DNA of 6,853 nucleotides from Anaerolineales bacterium UBA5069 (GCA_002415895.1 DIAV01000217.1:4589-11441), one strand, 5' to 3'; shown: positions 1 through 6,793, numbered from the stretch's first letter. Numbers and translations: made by a program. Notes: a model not told the origin generated them from the letters alone.

Positions 1-32
1 CGCGGCGCGCAGCAAAGGTAAGCATCGCCATC

Positions 33-37
33 AAGGA
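33..37 (+). promoter_or_regulatory. Ribosome binding site of the first membrane protein
   Basis: AAGGA lies 11 nt before the ATG at 49. The same motif at the same distance precedes the GTG chosen for rsmI at 4747, which lends each some support. The spacing is a little long compared with the usual 5-9 nt. Confidence 0.5.
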
Positions 38-48
38 TCGCATCCCCG

Positions 49-1878
49 ATGACAGCGACTCGCTCCGCTCGAAGCCGGCAACCCTCACCCCATACGTTTG
101 CACTTGCCACGCTCGTCCTCCTCTTCATGTGGGTCTACGGCCGCTTTGTCTTCAGCCTGTCGTTCGTCATGGACGACTACATCATCAGCACAAGCGGAAT
201 GTCCGGACCGCTGGCTGCGACACTGCGCGCCTCATTCGATGGCTCTCTAACGTGGTCGGGCTATCGCCCGCTCACTGAAGCAATCCGCGTTCTTATGATG
301 CATGCGTTTGGCCTTCAGCTTATGTGGCCCTACTTCATCATATGTCTGGGCCTGCACCTGCTGAATACACTGCTCGCATATCGACTCGTGGGCCGTGTCA
401 GCGGTAACGTCGCGTGGTCGTTCTTTGCTGCTGCGGTCGTCCTCTTGCTGCCCTCTCACAATGAATCCATCTTTTGGTTTAGCGCCATCGCGAATAGCCT
501 TGGGCTCCTGTTCAGCCTCCTTGCTCTCGATTTCGCACTCACTTCGTTGTCGCGCAATGCCATGATCTGGCAGGTGGCGGCCGTTGCAGCCTACGGCCTG
601 GCTGAACTCAGCTGTGAGGCAGCTATACTTCTCCCCATTCTCATCTTCACCGCCGAGTGGTTCCTCATTGGCCGTCCGCGCGGGCATCGGCTGCGCTTCT
701 ATTTCTTCATGGCAGCCGCAGCCGTCGCACTGCTCGGTTTGCGCCTTTACGCGCAGGGCAGCGTTGTAGTGCGCGCCCGAGAGGATTACGGATTTGCGCT
801 CGGGCCACTCCATTTGATGCGCGGCTACCTGCTCATCGCCTACCAGATGATCGCCATGACCACCTCACCATACCCTGGCGCACCGACATTCGAGTACGCC
901 CGCAACTGGCTTGCTTTTGACGAGTTCGAAGCCTGGTTCGCAATCGGCCTAACGGCGCTTTTATCCGCCGCAACCTTCTACCTCGCCTTGCACAATCAAC
1001 CTGACGATTCGACGCCAAACGTGACGCGCCCTGGTCGCCGGCACTTATTCTGGATCGCCTGGGGTCTGCTTTGGATTGTCACCCTTGGCGTCCCCTTCGC
1101 CGGTCTCTCGGGACGCAACCCCGAGAACCGCTATACCTATCTGCTTGTCTTCGGCATGGCCGTCGCTCTCACAGCGCTGGTCTCCTGGCTCTACACGGCC
1201 ACGCGCAGTCGCGTGCGCAGAGGACTTGTTATTACGTTCGCCGTCGCGCTCCTGGCCCTGTACAGCTATACCAGCACCAGCGACGCGCACGACTGGGCTG
1301 CTGCAGGTCGCATTGTCCAGTCAACCCAGCGCACGATTCTCGCCGCGGTGCCGAGCCTTGACGACGACCAAACCATTGCCCAGCTCGACATCCCCGCGCG
1401 TGTGGGCAGCGCCTACACCTTTGCGACCGACGCCACCTTTCAGGCTGCAATCCAGCTTCTTTACAAGACCGATCGACCCACCATTGCGCGTACCGAGAAT
1501 CTCCGCAAATATCTGCGCGATAACCCCGCTGCCGCCGGCAAAACCTTCGTCTTCAAGTATGATGAAGCCACCGGAGACGTTGAGCCCACGGTCGCTGTCA
1601 TCTTGTGCAACACACCTGACGATTGTTCGTTCTTTAAAGTGGCGCGGCCTGACGGCGTAGGCCTCAACAGCGGCACCCGTTATCTCGAACTTTACGACGT
1701 CAACAACCCCGAATTGGGCGGAGTCAGCCTCTACGCGCGTCTCGATCCATTTCAGTTTCTCGCCTGCTCATTCCGCCAGGACTGGGGCGTCCCGCTGGCC
1801 GAAGACGCGCTCACAGTCTATCCTTACGAAGAACGCTGCAAGGATGCCATTGCAGCGTTCCTGGCCAACAAGAGGTGA
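49..1878 (+). CDS. Polytopic membrane protein, GT-C glycosyltransferase-like (PMT/TMTC type), paralogue 1
   Basis: 609-residue membrane protein. Seen: a basic N-terminus, a first helix at about 17-38, then D42-D43 in FVMDDYI, YRPL at 72-75, a helix with LHLLNTLL near 102-109, PSHNES at 135-140 followed by IFWFSAIANS, about seven further hydrophobic segments to residue 408, GRNPENRYTYL at 355-365 and DWAAAG at 415-420. An acidic residue pair in the first external loop, YRP, an H/N-E motif before a helix, and a late RYxYL motif match what I know of TMTC/PMT-like GT-C enzymes, which transfer sugars from polyprenyl-phosphate donors outside the membrane. The sugar-transfer role is inferred. Residues about 410-609 form a soluble domain with C520, C526, C573 and C597, all conserved in the paralogue at 2687-4516. 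Its codon use differs from the neighbours: it contains TTA, CTA and TCA codons that the next three genes avoid. ATG chosen because AAGGA precedes it and the N-terminus aligns with the paralogue. It could instead be a non-enzymatic O-antigen or polymer membrane protein. Confidence 0.8.
   Translation: MTATRSARSRQPSPHTFALATLVLLFMWVYGRFVFSLSFVMDDYIISTSGMSGPLAATLRASFDGSLTWSGYRPLTEAIRVLMMHAFGLQLMWPYFIICLGLHLLNTLLAYRLVGRVSGNVAWSFFAAAVVLLLPSHNESIFWFSAIANSLGLLFSLLALDFALTSLSRNAMIWQVAAVAAYGLAELSCEAAILLPILIFTAEWFLIGRPRGHRLRFYFFMAAAAVALLGLRLYAQGSVVVRAREDYGFALGPLHLMRGYLLIAYQMIAMTTSPYPGAPTFEYARNWLAFDEFEAWFAIGLTALLSAATFYLALHNQPDDSTPNVTRPGRRHLFWIAWGLLWIVTLGVPFAGLSGRNPENRYTYLLVFGMAVALTALVSWLYTATRSRVRRGLVITFAVALLALYSYTSTSDAHDWAAAGRIVQSTQRTILAAVPSLDDDQTIAQLDIPARVGSAYTFATDATFQAAIQLLYKTDRPTIARTENLRKYLRDNPAAAGKTFVFKYDEATGDVEPTVAVILCNTPDDCSFFKVARPDGVGLNSGTRYLELYDVNNPELGGVSLYARLDPFQFLACSFRQDWGVPLAEDALTVYPYEERCKDAIAAFLANKR
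1871..1875 (+). promoter_or_regulatory. Ribosome binding site of the SDR gene, inside the end of the upstream gene
   Basis: AGAGG overlaps the last codons of the preceding membrane-protein gene and sits 6 nt before the ATG at 1882. With stop and start only 3 nt apart, translation of the SDR is probably coupled to that of the upstream gene. Confidence 0.7.
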
Positions 1879-1881
1879 ACA

Positions 1882-2664
1882 ATGCGCACCGTCGTCATCA
1901 CCGGCAGCACCCGCGGCCTTGGCTTTGCACTGGCCGAAGCGTTTCTCCAGCGCGATTGCGCCGTTGTCATTTGCGGCCGCACCGATAGCGCCGTTCACGC
2001 CGCACTCAGCACCCTCACTGGCCGCTACAATCCCGACCGCATTCTGGGCCAACCCTGTGACGTGGGCGACTTTGCCCAGGTGCAGGCGCTGTGGGATGCT
2101 GCCGCCGCCCATTTTGGCAGTGTGGATATCTGGATTAACAACGCAGGGCTGGGCGGCAAGATGAAGCCCTTCTGGGAAGTCGAGCCAGAGATCATTGACG
2201 CGATCGTCACCACCAATCTCATCGGCTCCATGTTCGGCAGCCGCGTGGCACTGGCCGGCATGTTGGCCCAGGGCAGCGGTGCGCTCTACAACATGGAGGG
2301 CTTTGGCAGCGACGGCGCCACGCGCCCCGGCCTCTCGCCCTACGCCACTACCAAATCCGCCATCCGCTACCTCACAGACGCGCTGCTTGCCGAAACGAAG
2401 GGCAAGCCCGTGCTGGTTGGCGCGATTAGCCCCGGCATGATGGTCACCGATCTCCTCCTGGCCAATGTTGCACCCGGCGAACAGAAGAGCGCCCGCCGCG
2501 TCTTCAACATCCTGGCCGACAAGGTCGAGACGGTTGCACCGTGGATTGCCGACAATGTGCTGGAGACGACAACCACCGGCGCACGCATTGTCTGGCTCAC
2601 CAAAGCCAAAATCTACAAGCGCTTCGCCAGCGCACCCTTCCAAAGGCGCAACGTACTCGATTAA
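1882..2664 (+). CDS. Short-chain dehydrogenase/reductase, NYC1/NOL (chlorophyll b reductase)-like
   Basis: 260-residue classical SDR, expected to be a cytosolic NAD(P)H-dependent oxidoreductase. Seen: Rossmann cofactor motif TGSTRGLG at 7-14, CD at 59-60 (adenine-side acidic position), NNAG at 86-89, N112, and active-site YATTK with Y154 and K158. R11 in the glycine motif and R33 after the second strand suggest NADPH preference. The usual NxSS catalytic-serine stretch is replaced by YNMEGFGSDG, leaving S143 eleven residues before Y154. That segment, plus SPGMMVTDLLL (183-193) and VFNILADKVETVAP (207-220), recalls plant NOL/NYC1 (NMDGAGSGG, SPGM.LT.LLL, FNI...PETVA). Assignment to this branch is from memory of the family; the bacterial substrate is unknown. 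No photosynthesis gene is nearby, so chlorophyll b is not implied. It sits between two GT-C-like paralogues with gaps of 3 and 22 nt, so a role in preparing a lipid or sugar used by them is possible but inferred. Confidence 0.9.
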   Translation: MRTVVITGSTRGLGFALAEAFLQRDCAVVICGRTDSAVHAALSTLTGRYNPDRILGQPCDVGDFAQVQALWDAAAAHFGSVDIWINNAGLGGKMKPFWEVEPEIIDAIVTTNLIGSMFGSRVALAGMLAQGSGALYNMEGFGSDGATRPGLSPYATTKSAIRYLTDALLAETKGKPVLVGAISPGMMVTDLLLANVAPGEQKSARRVFNILADKVETVAPWIADNVLETTTTGARIVWLTKAKIYKRFASAPFQRRNVLD

Positions 2665-2686
2665 AGCAATTTTCCGGCCCGCACCC

Positions 2687-4516
2687 ATGCACAATCCTCC
2701 GCAACCACGTCCGCATAGGGCAGGCCATGTCGCCGCGCTGGCCTCGCTCGTCCTCATCTTCCTCTGGGTTTATGGCCGTTTCGCCTTCGGCCTCTACTTT
2801 GTGATGGATGATTTCATCCACAGCGCCAGCGAGATGACCGGCCCGCTCTGGCCCACGCTGCGCGATACCTTCACGGGCGCAATCTCCTGGTCTGGCTACC
2901 GCCCACTGAGCACAGCTTTTCGTGTGCTGATGACTCACGCCTTTGGCCTCGAGCGCATGTGGGGCTACTACGTCATCTACCTGGGCCTGCATCTGCTCAA
3001 CACGCTGCTGTCCTATCGCGTGGTCCGACGCGTGGCGCGCAGCACGCTCTGGGCCTTCATTGCGGCGGCCGTCGTGCTCCTGCTCCCCTCGCACAATGAG
3101 GCTGTCTTCTGGTTTGCAGCCACCTCCAATCTGCTGGCCCTCTGCTTCAGCCTGCTCGCGCTGGATTTTGCGCTGACTGCCTTTGAGCGCCCGGGCCTCG
3201 CCCCGCAGATTGCCGTGGCCGCCGCCTATGGCTGCGCGATCCTTGCCTACGAAGTGACGCTGGCGCTGCCCCTGCTGATCCTGCTTGCCGATTGGATATG
3301 CAGCGGGCGCGCCGTGCACAAGCGCGTGCGCCTCTACCTGCTGCTTGCACTCACCGCGGTCGCGCTCATCCTGCTTCGCCTGCTCGTGCAGGGCGGCAGC
3401 CTTGTGCCCGAGCGCGGCGACTATGCCGCCAGCCTCGAATTGGGCCACTTCGTGCGCGGCTACCAGCTCCTCTTCGGCCAGATGCTGCTCCTCTACACCT
3501 CGCCCTACCCCGGCGCTCCGCTCTACGCGTGGGGGCGTACCTGGCTTGATCCGGCCGGCCCGCTGGCCCTGTTCACCATCGGGATGACGCTGCTGCTCAC
3601 CGCCATCACCTTTGTCGCATCGCTGCGTGCCGAGCGCGTGGCCCATGTGCGCGGCGAAACGCAATCCGTCGCCAGGTGCGCGCTGTGGCTTGTGTGGGGG
3701 CTGTTGTGGATGCTCATCATGGGCTTTGCCTTCGCCAGCCTCACGGGGCGCAACCCCGAAAACCGCTATACCTATCTGCTCTCGTTCGGCTTCGCTGTCG
3801 CGTTGGCGGCGCTGGTCGCCGCCCTGCACCAGTTGCTCCATAAAGTGCGCTTTCTCCAATATGCCCTGCTTGGTGTTGTGGCCGGGCTCATATCGTTCTA
3901 CGCCTTTGTCAGCGTGGGCGACGCGCTGGATTGGACGGCCGCAGGCGCAATTGTGCGCACAGCGCAGGAGTCCATTCACGCCGCCATTCCCGATCTCGAG
4001 GCCGACCAGGCCATTGCCCAGATCGGCATCCCCGCGCATGTGGGCAGCGCCTACACCTATTCCATTGAGCGCGCCTTTCAGGACGCCATGTTCCTGCTCT
4101 ACAGACAGGGACAGCCCGGCTTTGCCGACAATCAAACGCTGCGCGCGTGGTTCAACGACAACCCCGCACGCGCCCATCAAACCTACGCCTTCTCGTGGGA
4201 CGAAGCGACGCAGAGCATAATCCCCATTGTGGCGGTCATTCTCTGCCAAACCTATGACGACTGCCAGTACTTTGAGTTGCGTCGTCCCGAAGGCTCCAGC
4301 AAGAATCGCGGCCTGCGCTACGTACAAATCTACGATCCCGAGAATCCCCAAATGGGCGGCGTCGGCCTCATGGCCACCCTGCAGCCCTACGCCGTACGCG
4401 GCTGCTACATCTTTCAGGATTACAACGTCCACACCGACCCCGCCGCCTTCTGGGATTACCCGCAGGACCAGCGCTGCGCCGACGCGATTACCGCCTTCTG
4501 GGACTACAGCGAATAA
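2687..4516 (+). CDS. Polytopic membrane protein, GT-C glycosyltransferase-like (PMT/TMTC type), paralogue 2
   Basis: 609 residues, exactly the length of the paralogue at 49-1878. By hand count about two thirds of residues match over the 100 positions starting near residue 16; similarity falls in the middle and returns in the C-terminal domain. The same landmarks are present: D41-D42 after helix 1, YRPL at 71-74, LHLLNTLL at 101-108, PSHNEAVFWFAA at 134-145, GRNPENRYTYL at 354-364, DWTAAG at 415-420, and cysteines at 520, 526, 573 and 597. About ten or eleven membrane helices end near residue 408, followed by a soluble domain of about 200 residues, probably extracytoplasmic. The frame is open upstream to 2465, but that part overlaps the SDR gene in another frame; the ATG at 2687 gives an N-terminus matching the paralogue. 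There is no clear Shine-Dalgarno, so translation may depend on the SDR gene 22 nt upstream. Glycosyl transfer is inferred from the motif layout; donor and acceptor are unknown. Confidence 0.82.
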   Translation: MHNPPQPRPHRAGHVAALASLVLIFLWVYGRFAFGLYFVMDDFIHSASEMTGPLWPTLRDTFTGAISWSGYRPLSTAFRVLMTHAFGLERMWGYYVIYLGLHLLNTLLSYRVVRRVARSTLWAFIAAAVVLLLPSHNEAVFWFAATSNLLALCFSLLALDFALTAFERPGLAPQIAVAAAYGCAILAYEVTLALPLLILLADWICSGRAVHKRVRLYLLLALTAVALILLRLLVQGGSLVPERGDYAASLELGHFVRGYQLLFGQMLLLYTSPYPGAPLYAWGRTWLDPAGPLALFTIGMTLLLTAITFVASLRAERVAHVRGETQSVARCALWLVWGLLWMLIMGFAFASLTGRNPENRYTYLLSFGFAVALAALVAALHQLLHKVRFLQYALLGVVAGLISFYAFVSVGDALDWTAAGAIVRTAQESIHAAIPDLEADQAIAQIGIPAHVGSAYTYSIERAFQDAMFLLYRQGQPGFADNQTLRAWFNDNPARAHQTYAFSWDEATQSIIPIVAVILCQTYDDCQYFELRRPEGSSKNRGLRYVQIYDPENPQMGGVGLMATLQPYAVRGCYIFQDYNVHTDPAAFWDYPQDQRCADAITAFWDYSE

Positions 4517-4543
4517 CCGCGCTAAGAACATAGATTAGCGTGG
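4517..4543 (+). terminator. Hairpin directly after the second membrane-protein gene, possible end of the three-gene transcript
   Basis: Left arm CCGCGCTAA (4517-4525) pairs with right arm TTAGCGTGG (4535-4543), with one G-T wobble and a 9-nt loop. The arm begins at the base after the TAA stop. No T-run follows on the plus strand, so it is not a canonical intrinsic terminator. It may protect the 3' end, assist termination, or be chance. Confidence 0.4.
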
Positions 4544-4555
4544 GAACAACAAGCA

Positions 4556-4662
4556 TAAGTGCGGATATCTGCGCGTGTCCTTGCTTTTTCCGCTGTTATC
4601 TGTGTTCAACGTGCGGTTCTTCGCTGGTCCTTGCGTACTTCGCGTTGCGCGATTGTTTTCAT
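4556..4662. repeat. Degenerate intergenic repeat-like stretch between membrane gene 2 and rsmI
   Basis: The stretch is made of recurring short words: ttatctgtgttcaacg, tgcggttcttcgctgg, ccttgcgtacttcgcg and gcgcgtgtccttgc. On the minus strand these read as aacacagataac and cgcaagga-type words. Such patchworks are familiar as degenerate dispersed intergenic repeats in several high-GC environmental phyla, and their conceptual translations look like short Cys/Val/Ile runs. Family membership is recalled, not tested. An open frame through it is continuous with rsmI but shows no RsmI-like sequence, so I treat it as noncoding. The rest of the 4517-4746 gap holds the hairpin at its start and the rsmI ribosome binding site at its end. 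Confidence 0.45.
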
Positions 4663-4730
4663 TCCGGTATCCCTCTGGTGCATGATAAGGCGCTAAGTGC
4701 CGCGCCAAACACAAGCGCGCACCACACGCC

Positions 4731-4735
4731 AAGGA
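4731..4735 (+). promoter_or_regulatory. Ribosome binding site supporting the GTG start of rsmI
   Basis: AAGGA lies 11 nt before the GTG at 4747. No comparable motif precedes the alternative ATG at 4795, which starts right at the conserved domain. Confidence 0.45.
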
Positions 4736-4746
4736 CAGTGACGCAC

Positions 4747-5466
4747 GTGAACCCTGCATCCGCACCCGCTGAACCCACGCAGTCTGCCGTCCCCATGCTC
4801 TTTCTTGTGGCCACGCCCATCGGCAACCTGGGCGACATTTCGCTGCGCGCCCTGGAGACACTGCGCGCCGTCAATGTGATTGCCGCAGAAGATACGCGCA
4901 CGACGGGGCGCCTGCTCCAGCACTTTGACATTCACAAGCCCCAAATTGCTTTCCACGAGCACAACGAAGAGCAAGCCGCCAATCGCATCTTTGGCTTCCT
5001 CACCAGCGGGCAATCGGTGGCGGTCGTGAGCGATGCCGGCACCCCGGGTATCAGCGACCCCGGCTTCACGCTTGTGCGCCGCGCCATTGCCGAAGGCTAT
5101 GCCGTCACCATGATCCCCGGCCCGTCGGCGCTGCTCATGGCGCTTGTGCTCTCCGGCCTGCCCAGCCACTCCTTCACCTTCCGCGGTTTCCCGCCGCGCA
5201 AGTCGGGTGCACGCCGTCGCTTCGTGGAGATTGACGCCACGTCGCCCCACACGCTCGTTTTCTATGAAAGCCCCTACCGGCTGGCTGCTTTCCTCGAGGA
5301 TTGCATTGCAGTCCTGGGCGATCGCCGCGCCGCCCTCGGCAACGACCTCACCAAACTCTACGAGAAGGTAGATCGCGGCCTTCTTTCGGAACTGCATGCG
5401 GCCATCGCAGGCAAAACGCTCAAGGGTGAATTCGTCGTCGTCATCGAAGGTGCGCGCGCCGAGTAA
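4747..5466 (+). CDS. rsmI: 16S rRNA (cytidine(1402)-2'-O)-methyltransferase RsmI
   Basis: SAM-dependent enzyme that methylates the 2'-OH of C1402 in the ribosomal decoding centre; cytoplasmic, tetrapyrrole-methylase fold. Numbered from the GTG start (239 aa), visible motifs are TPIGNL at 23-28, [10 protein letters not shown] at 48-57, HEHNE at 70-74, [12 protein letters not shown] at 95-106, PGPSA at 124-128, GFPPRK at 147-152, YESPYRL at 173-179 and GEFVVVIEG at 227-235. These are diagnostic of the family. The segment usually reading RELTK is GNDLTK here (198-203), a mild departure. The protein ends soon after the catalytic domain and lacks the short C-terminal extension that takes E. coli RsmI to about 286 residues; short forms are common. 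Start: GTG 4747 has AAGGA upstream. ATG 4795 (223 aa) is the alternative, and the open frame extends to 4540 with no family-like sequence. It is separated from the membrane-protein set by 230 nt and is probably transcribed independently. Confidence 0.93.
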   Translation: MNPASAPAEPTQSAVPMLFLVATPIGNLGDISLRALETLRAVNVIAAEDTRTTGRLLQHFDIHKPQIAFHEHNEEQAANRIFGFLTSGQSVAVVSDAGTPGISDPGFTLVRRAIAEGYAVTMIPGPSALLMALVLSGLPSHSFTFRGFPPRKSGARRRFVEIDATSPHTLVFYESPYRLAAFLEDCIAVLGDRRAALGNDLTKLYEKVDRGLLSELHAAIAGKTLKGEFVVVIEGARAE

Positions 5467-5471
5467 CAAAA

Positions 5472-5495
5472 CGGGCGGGCCCAATGGCCCGCCCG
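5472..5495. terminator. Perfect GC hairpin between convergent rsmI and hisC
   Basis: Arms CGGGCGGGCC (5472-5481) and GGCCCGCCCG (5486-5495) are perfect inverted repeats of 10 bp around a CAAT loop. On the minus strand the stem is followed by TTTTG, giving a short U-tract, so it suits termination of hisC transcripts arriving from the right. On the plus strand it begins 5 nt after the rsmI stop but is followed by ATGCTTG, with no T-run. A shared terminator for both genes is the simplest reading. Confidence 0.75.
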
Positions 5496-5541
5496 ATGCT
5501 TGCACAAAACGCACCATTGCGCACAGGGATCCCTACGCGCT

Positions 5542-5586
5542 GTCTGCGCGGTCTGCGCGGTCTGCTCTGCCGGCTCTGCCGGCTCA
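5542..5586. repeat. Five-unit 9-bp tandem repeat running into the hisC stop codon
   Basis: Consecutive 9-mers are GTCTGCGCG (5542), GTCTGCGCG (5551), GTCTGCTCT (5560), GCCGGCTCT (5569) and GCCGGCTCA (5578). The first two are identical and the last two differ at one base, with the middle unit a hybrid of the two types. The final TCA (5584-5586) is the hisC TGA stop on the minus strand. Like the stretch at 4556-4662, it looks like slippage-prone or dispersed intergenic repeat material. Confidence 0.7.
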
Positions 5587-6696
5587 GTCTCTACAGCACG
5601 CCGCAAAGCCGCGCAGCACCATGTCGTTCTCCTCGGGTGTGCCCACGGTTACGCGCAACATACCGGCCAGCTCTGCATAGCCGCCATTGTCCGACACCAG
5701 CACGCGCTCCACCTCCAGCAGGTGGCGAATCAGCGCTTTCACGTCGCATGCAGGCTGCACCAGCAGGAAATTCGTGCCGCTGCCGAAAACGATAACGCCC
5801 GGCAACGCCCGCAGCCCGGCAGCCAGCCGCTCGCGTTCAGCAATCACCTCGGCAACGCCATCGGCAAAGCGATGGGCGTGCGCCAGTGCAACCTCGGCCA
5901 CAACCTCCTGAAAAACGCTCAGCGCAAAGCTGTTCACGCCCTTCTGCAGCTGCGCCGCCACCTCTGCAGCCGCCACCGCATAGCCCACGCGCACGCCTGC
6001 CATGCGGTACGCCTTACTGAAGGTGCGAATGAGGATGATATTGGGGTGCGTCTCCACAAGTGGCAGCAGCTCCTGCCCGCTAAATTCCAGATACGCCTCG
6101 TCTATCACAACCGCGCAGGCGCAGCCCGCCGCCAGGCGGGCAACGTCGGCCTGTGCATAGACCGTGCCTGTGGGGTTGTTCGGCGCGCAGAGCACAACGG
6201 CTCTGGCCTGTTCAGCGCGTGCCGCCTCAATCATTGAATCCACCGGCAGCGCAAAGTCATCCGCGGCGTGGAGTTGGATCTCGCAGATGCGCGCGCCCAA
6301 CATGCGCGCGTAGCGGCGATAAAGCAGAAAGGTGGGCGTTGGCATCACCACCGCGTCGCCTGCGCCCAGCAGCGCGCTCATGACAACGCGGATGACTTCG
6401 GACGATCCGCCGGCCGCCACAATCTGATTCGGCTCTACACCCAGCGTACGCGCAAGCGCATCGGTCAGGCGAAAGGGGCGCAGCGCCAGCGGGTAGCGCG
6501 ACCACGCGCGCGCCGCCAGTTGCTGGAGCACCTCCTCCTTCAAATCGGCAGGGAAGTCATACGCGCTCTCGTTCCACTGCATGCGGTGCAGCGACTCGTC
6601 AATTTCCGCCCGCTCCACCGCGGGCAGGCCGCGGATTTCGGCGCGCATTCTCTCGCTCAGTGACGCACGTTCTTCTTGATTAGCCCCAATGCCCAT
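5584..6696 (-). CDS. hisC: Histidinol-phosphate aminotransferase HisC
   Basis: PLP-dependent class I/II aminotransferase that converts imidazole acetol phosphate plus glutamate to L-histidinol phosphate in histidine biosynthesis; cytosolic dimer. In the 370-residue form: WNES at 41-44 near the N-terminus (NEN-type motif), RYP at 67-69, GGSSE at 96-100 (PLP phosphate loop), PTPTF at 119-123, APNNPTG at 171-177, DEAYLEFSG at 199-207, the Schiff-base lysine K228 in TFSKAYRMAG, R236 in RVGY, and LRVTVGTPEEN at 347-357 with substrate-binding R348. Length fits HisC (about 350-370). The ATG at 6696 is preferred because GAAGGG lies 9 nt upstream; a GTG at 6741 would add 15 unremarkable residues. No other his gene is adjacent, so histidine genes appear dispersed. 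Some HisC-family members act on phenylalanine, tyrosine or cobalamin intermediates, so the exact substrate is inferred. Confidence 0.92.
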   Translation of the reverse strand: MGIGANQEERASLSERMRAEIRGLPAVERAEIDESLHRMQWNESAYDFPADLKEEVLQQLAARAWSRYPLALRPFRLTDALARTLGVEPNQIVAAGGSSEVIRVVMSALLGAGDAVVMPTPTFLLYRRYARMLGARICEIQLHAADDFALPVDSMIEAARAEQARAVVLCAPNNPTGTVYAQADVARLAAGCACAVVIDEAYLEFSGQELLPLVETHPNIILIRTFSKAYRMAGVRVGYAVAAAEVAAQLQKGVNSFALSVFQEVVAEVALAHAHRFADGVAEVIAERERLAAGLRALPGVIVFGSGTNFLLVQPACDVKALIRHLLEVERVLVSDNGGYAELAGMLRVTVGTPEENDMVLRGFAACCRD

Positions 6697-6705
6697 TGTC
6701 CGCAA

Positions 6706-6711
6706 CCCTTC
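6706..6711 (-). promoter_or_regulatory. Ribosome binding site deciding the hisC start
   Basis: On the minus strand GAAGGG precedes the ATG at 6696 with 9 nt between. It favours this ATG over the in-frame GTG at 6741, which has only GGGTGA very close to it. Confidence 0.6.
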
Positions 6712-6793
6712 GTAGTGGCCCGCTTGCGTCGGCGGAAGCACGTTTCACCCGTTGCCGTGCGCTAAAAGTACCCTGCACAATCCAAACGCCCTG

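Noticed and set aside
1..52. C-terminus of a gene upstream of membrane gene 1
   Set aside because: Frame 1 stops at 19-21 and frame 2 stops at 50-52, the latter making an ATGA overlap with the start at 49. Either could be a real upstream gene end, but fewer than 20 codons are visible and neither can be chosen.
1768..2757. A 329-codon minus-strand open frame over the SDR gene
   Set aside because: Same in-phase antisense effect; the sense strand carries complete SDR motifs.
2597..4531. A 644-codon open frame on the minus strand covering all of membrane gene 2
   Set aside because: It is in phase with the sense codons and stays open only because the sense gene lacks TTA, CTA and TCA. Its product is Gly/Gln/Glu/His/Arg-rich without recognisable motifs, while the sense protein is strongly supported by its paralogue.
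4645..4690. Sigma70-like promoter before rsmI (TTGCGC, then TATCCC 17 nt later, or GATAAG near 4684)
   Set aside because: The -10 matches are poor and the -35 words lie in repeat-like sequence, so it is not distinguishable from chance.
4540..4746. N-terminal extension of RsmI to an ATG-like start at 4540
   Set aside because: The added 69 residues are Cys-rich and unlike any RsmI, and derive from the repeat-like stretch. The GTG at 4747 has a ribosome binding site.
6697..6793. Promoter or attenuator of hisC in the 97-nt leader, including a weak GCACG/CGTGC hairpin
   Set aside because: The stem is only 5 bp with a long loop. No histidine-rich leader peptide, T-box or convincing -35/-10 pair was seen.
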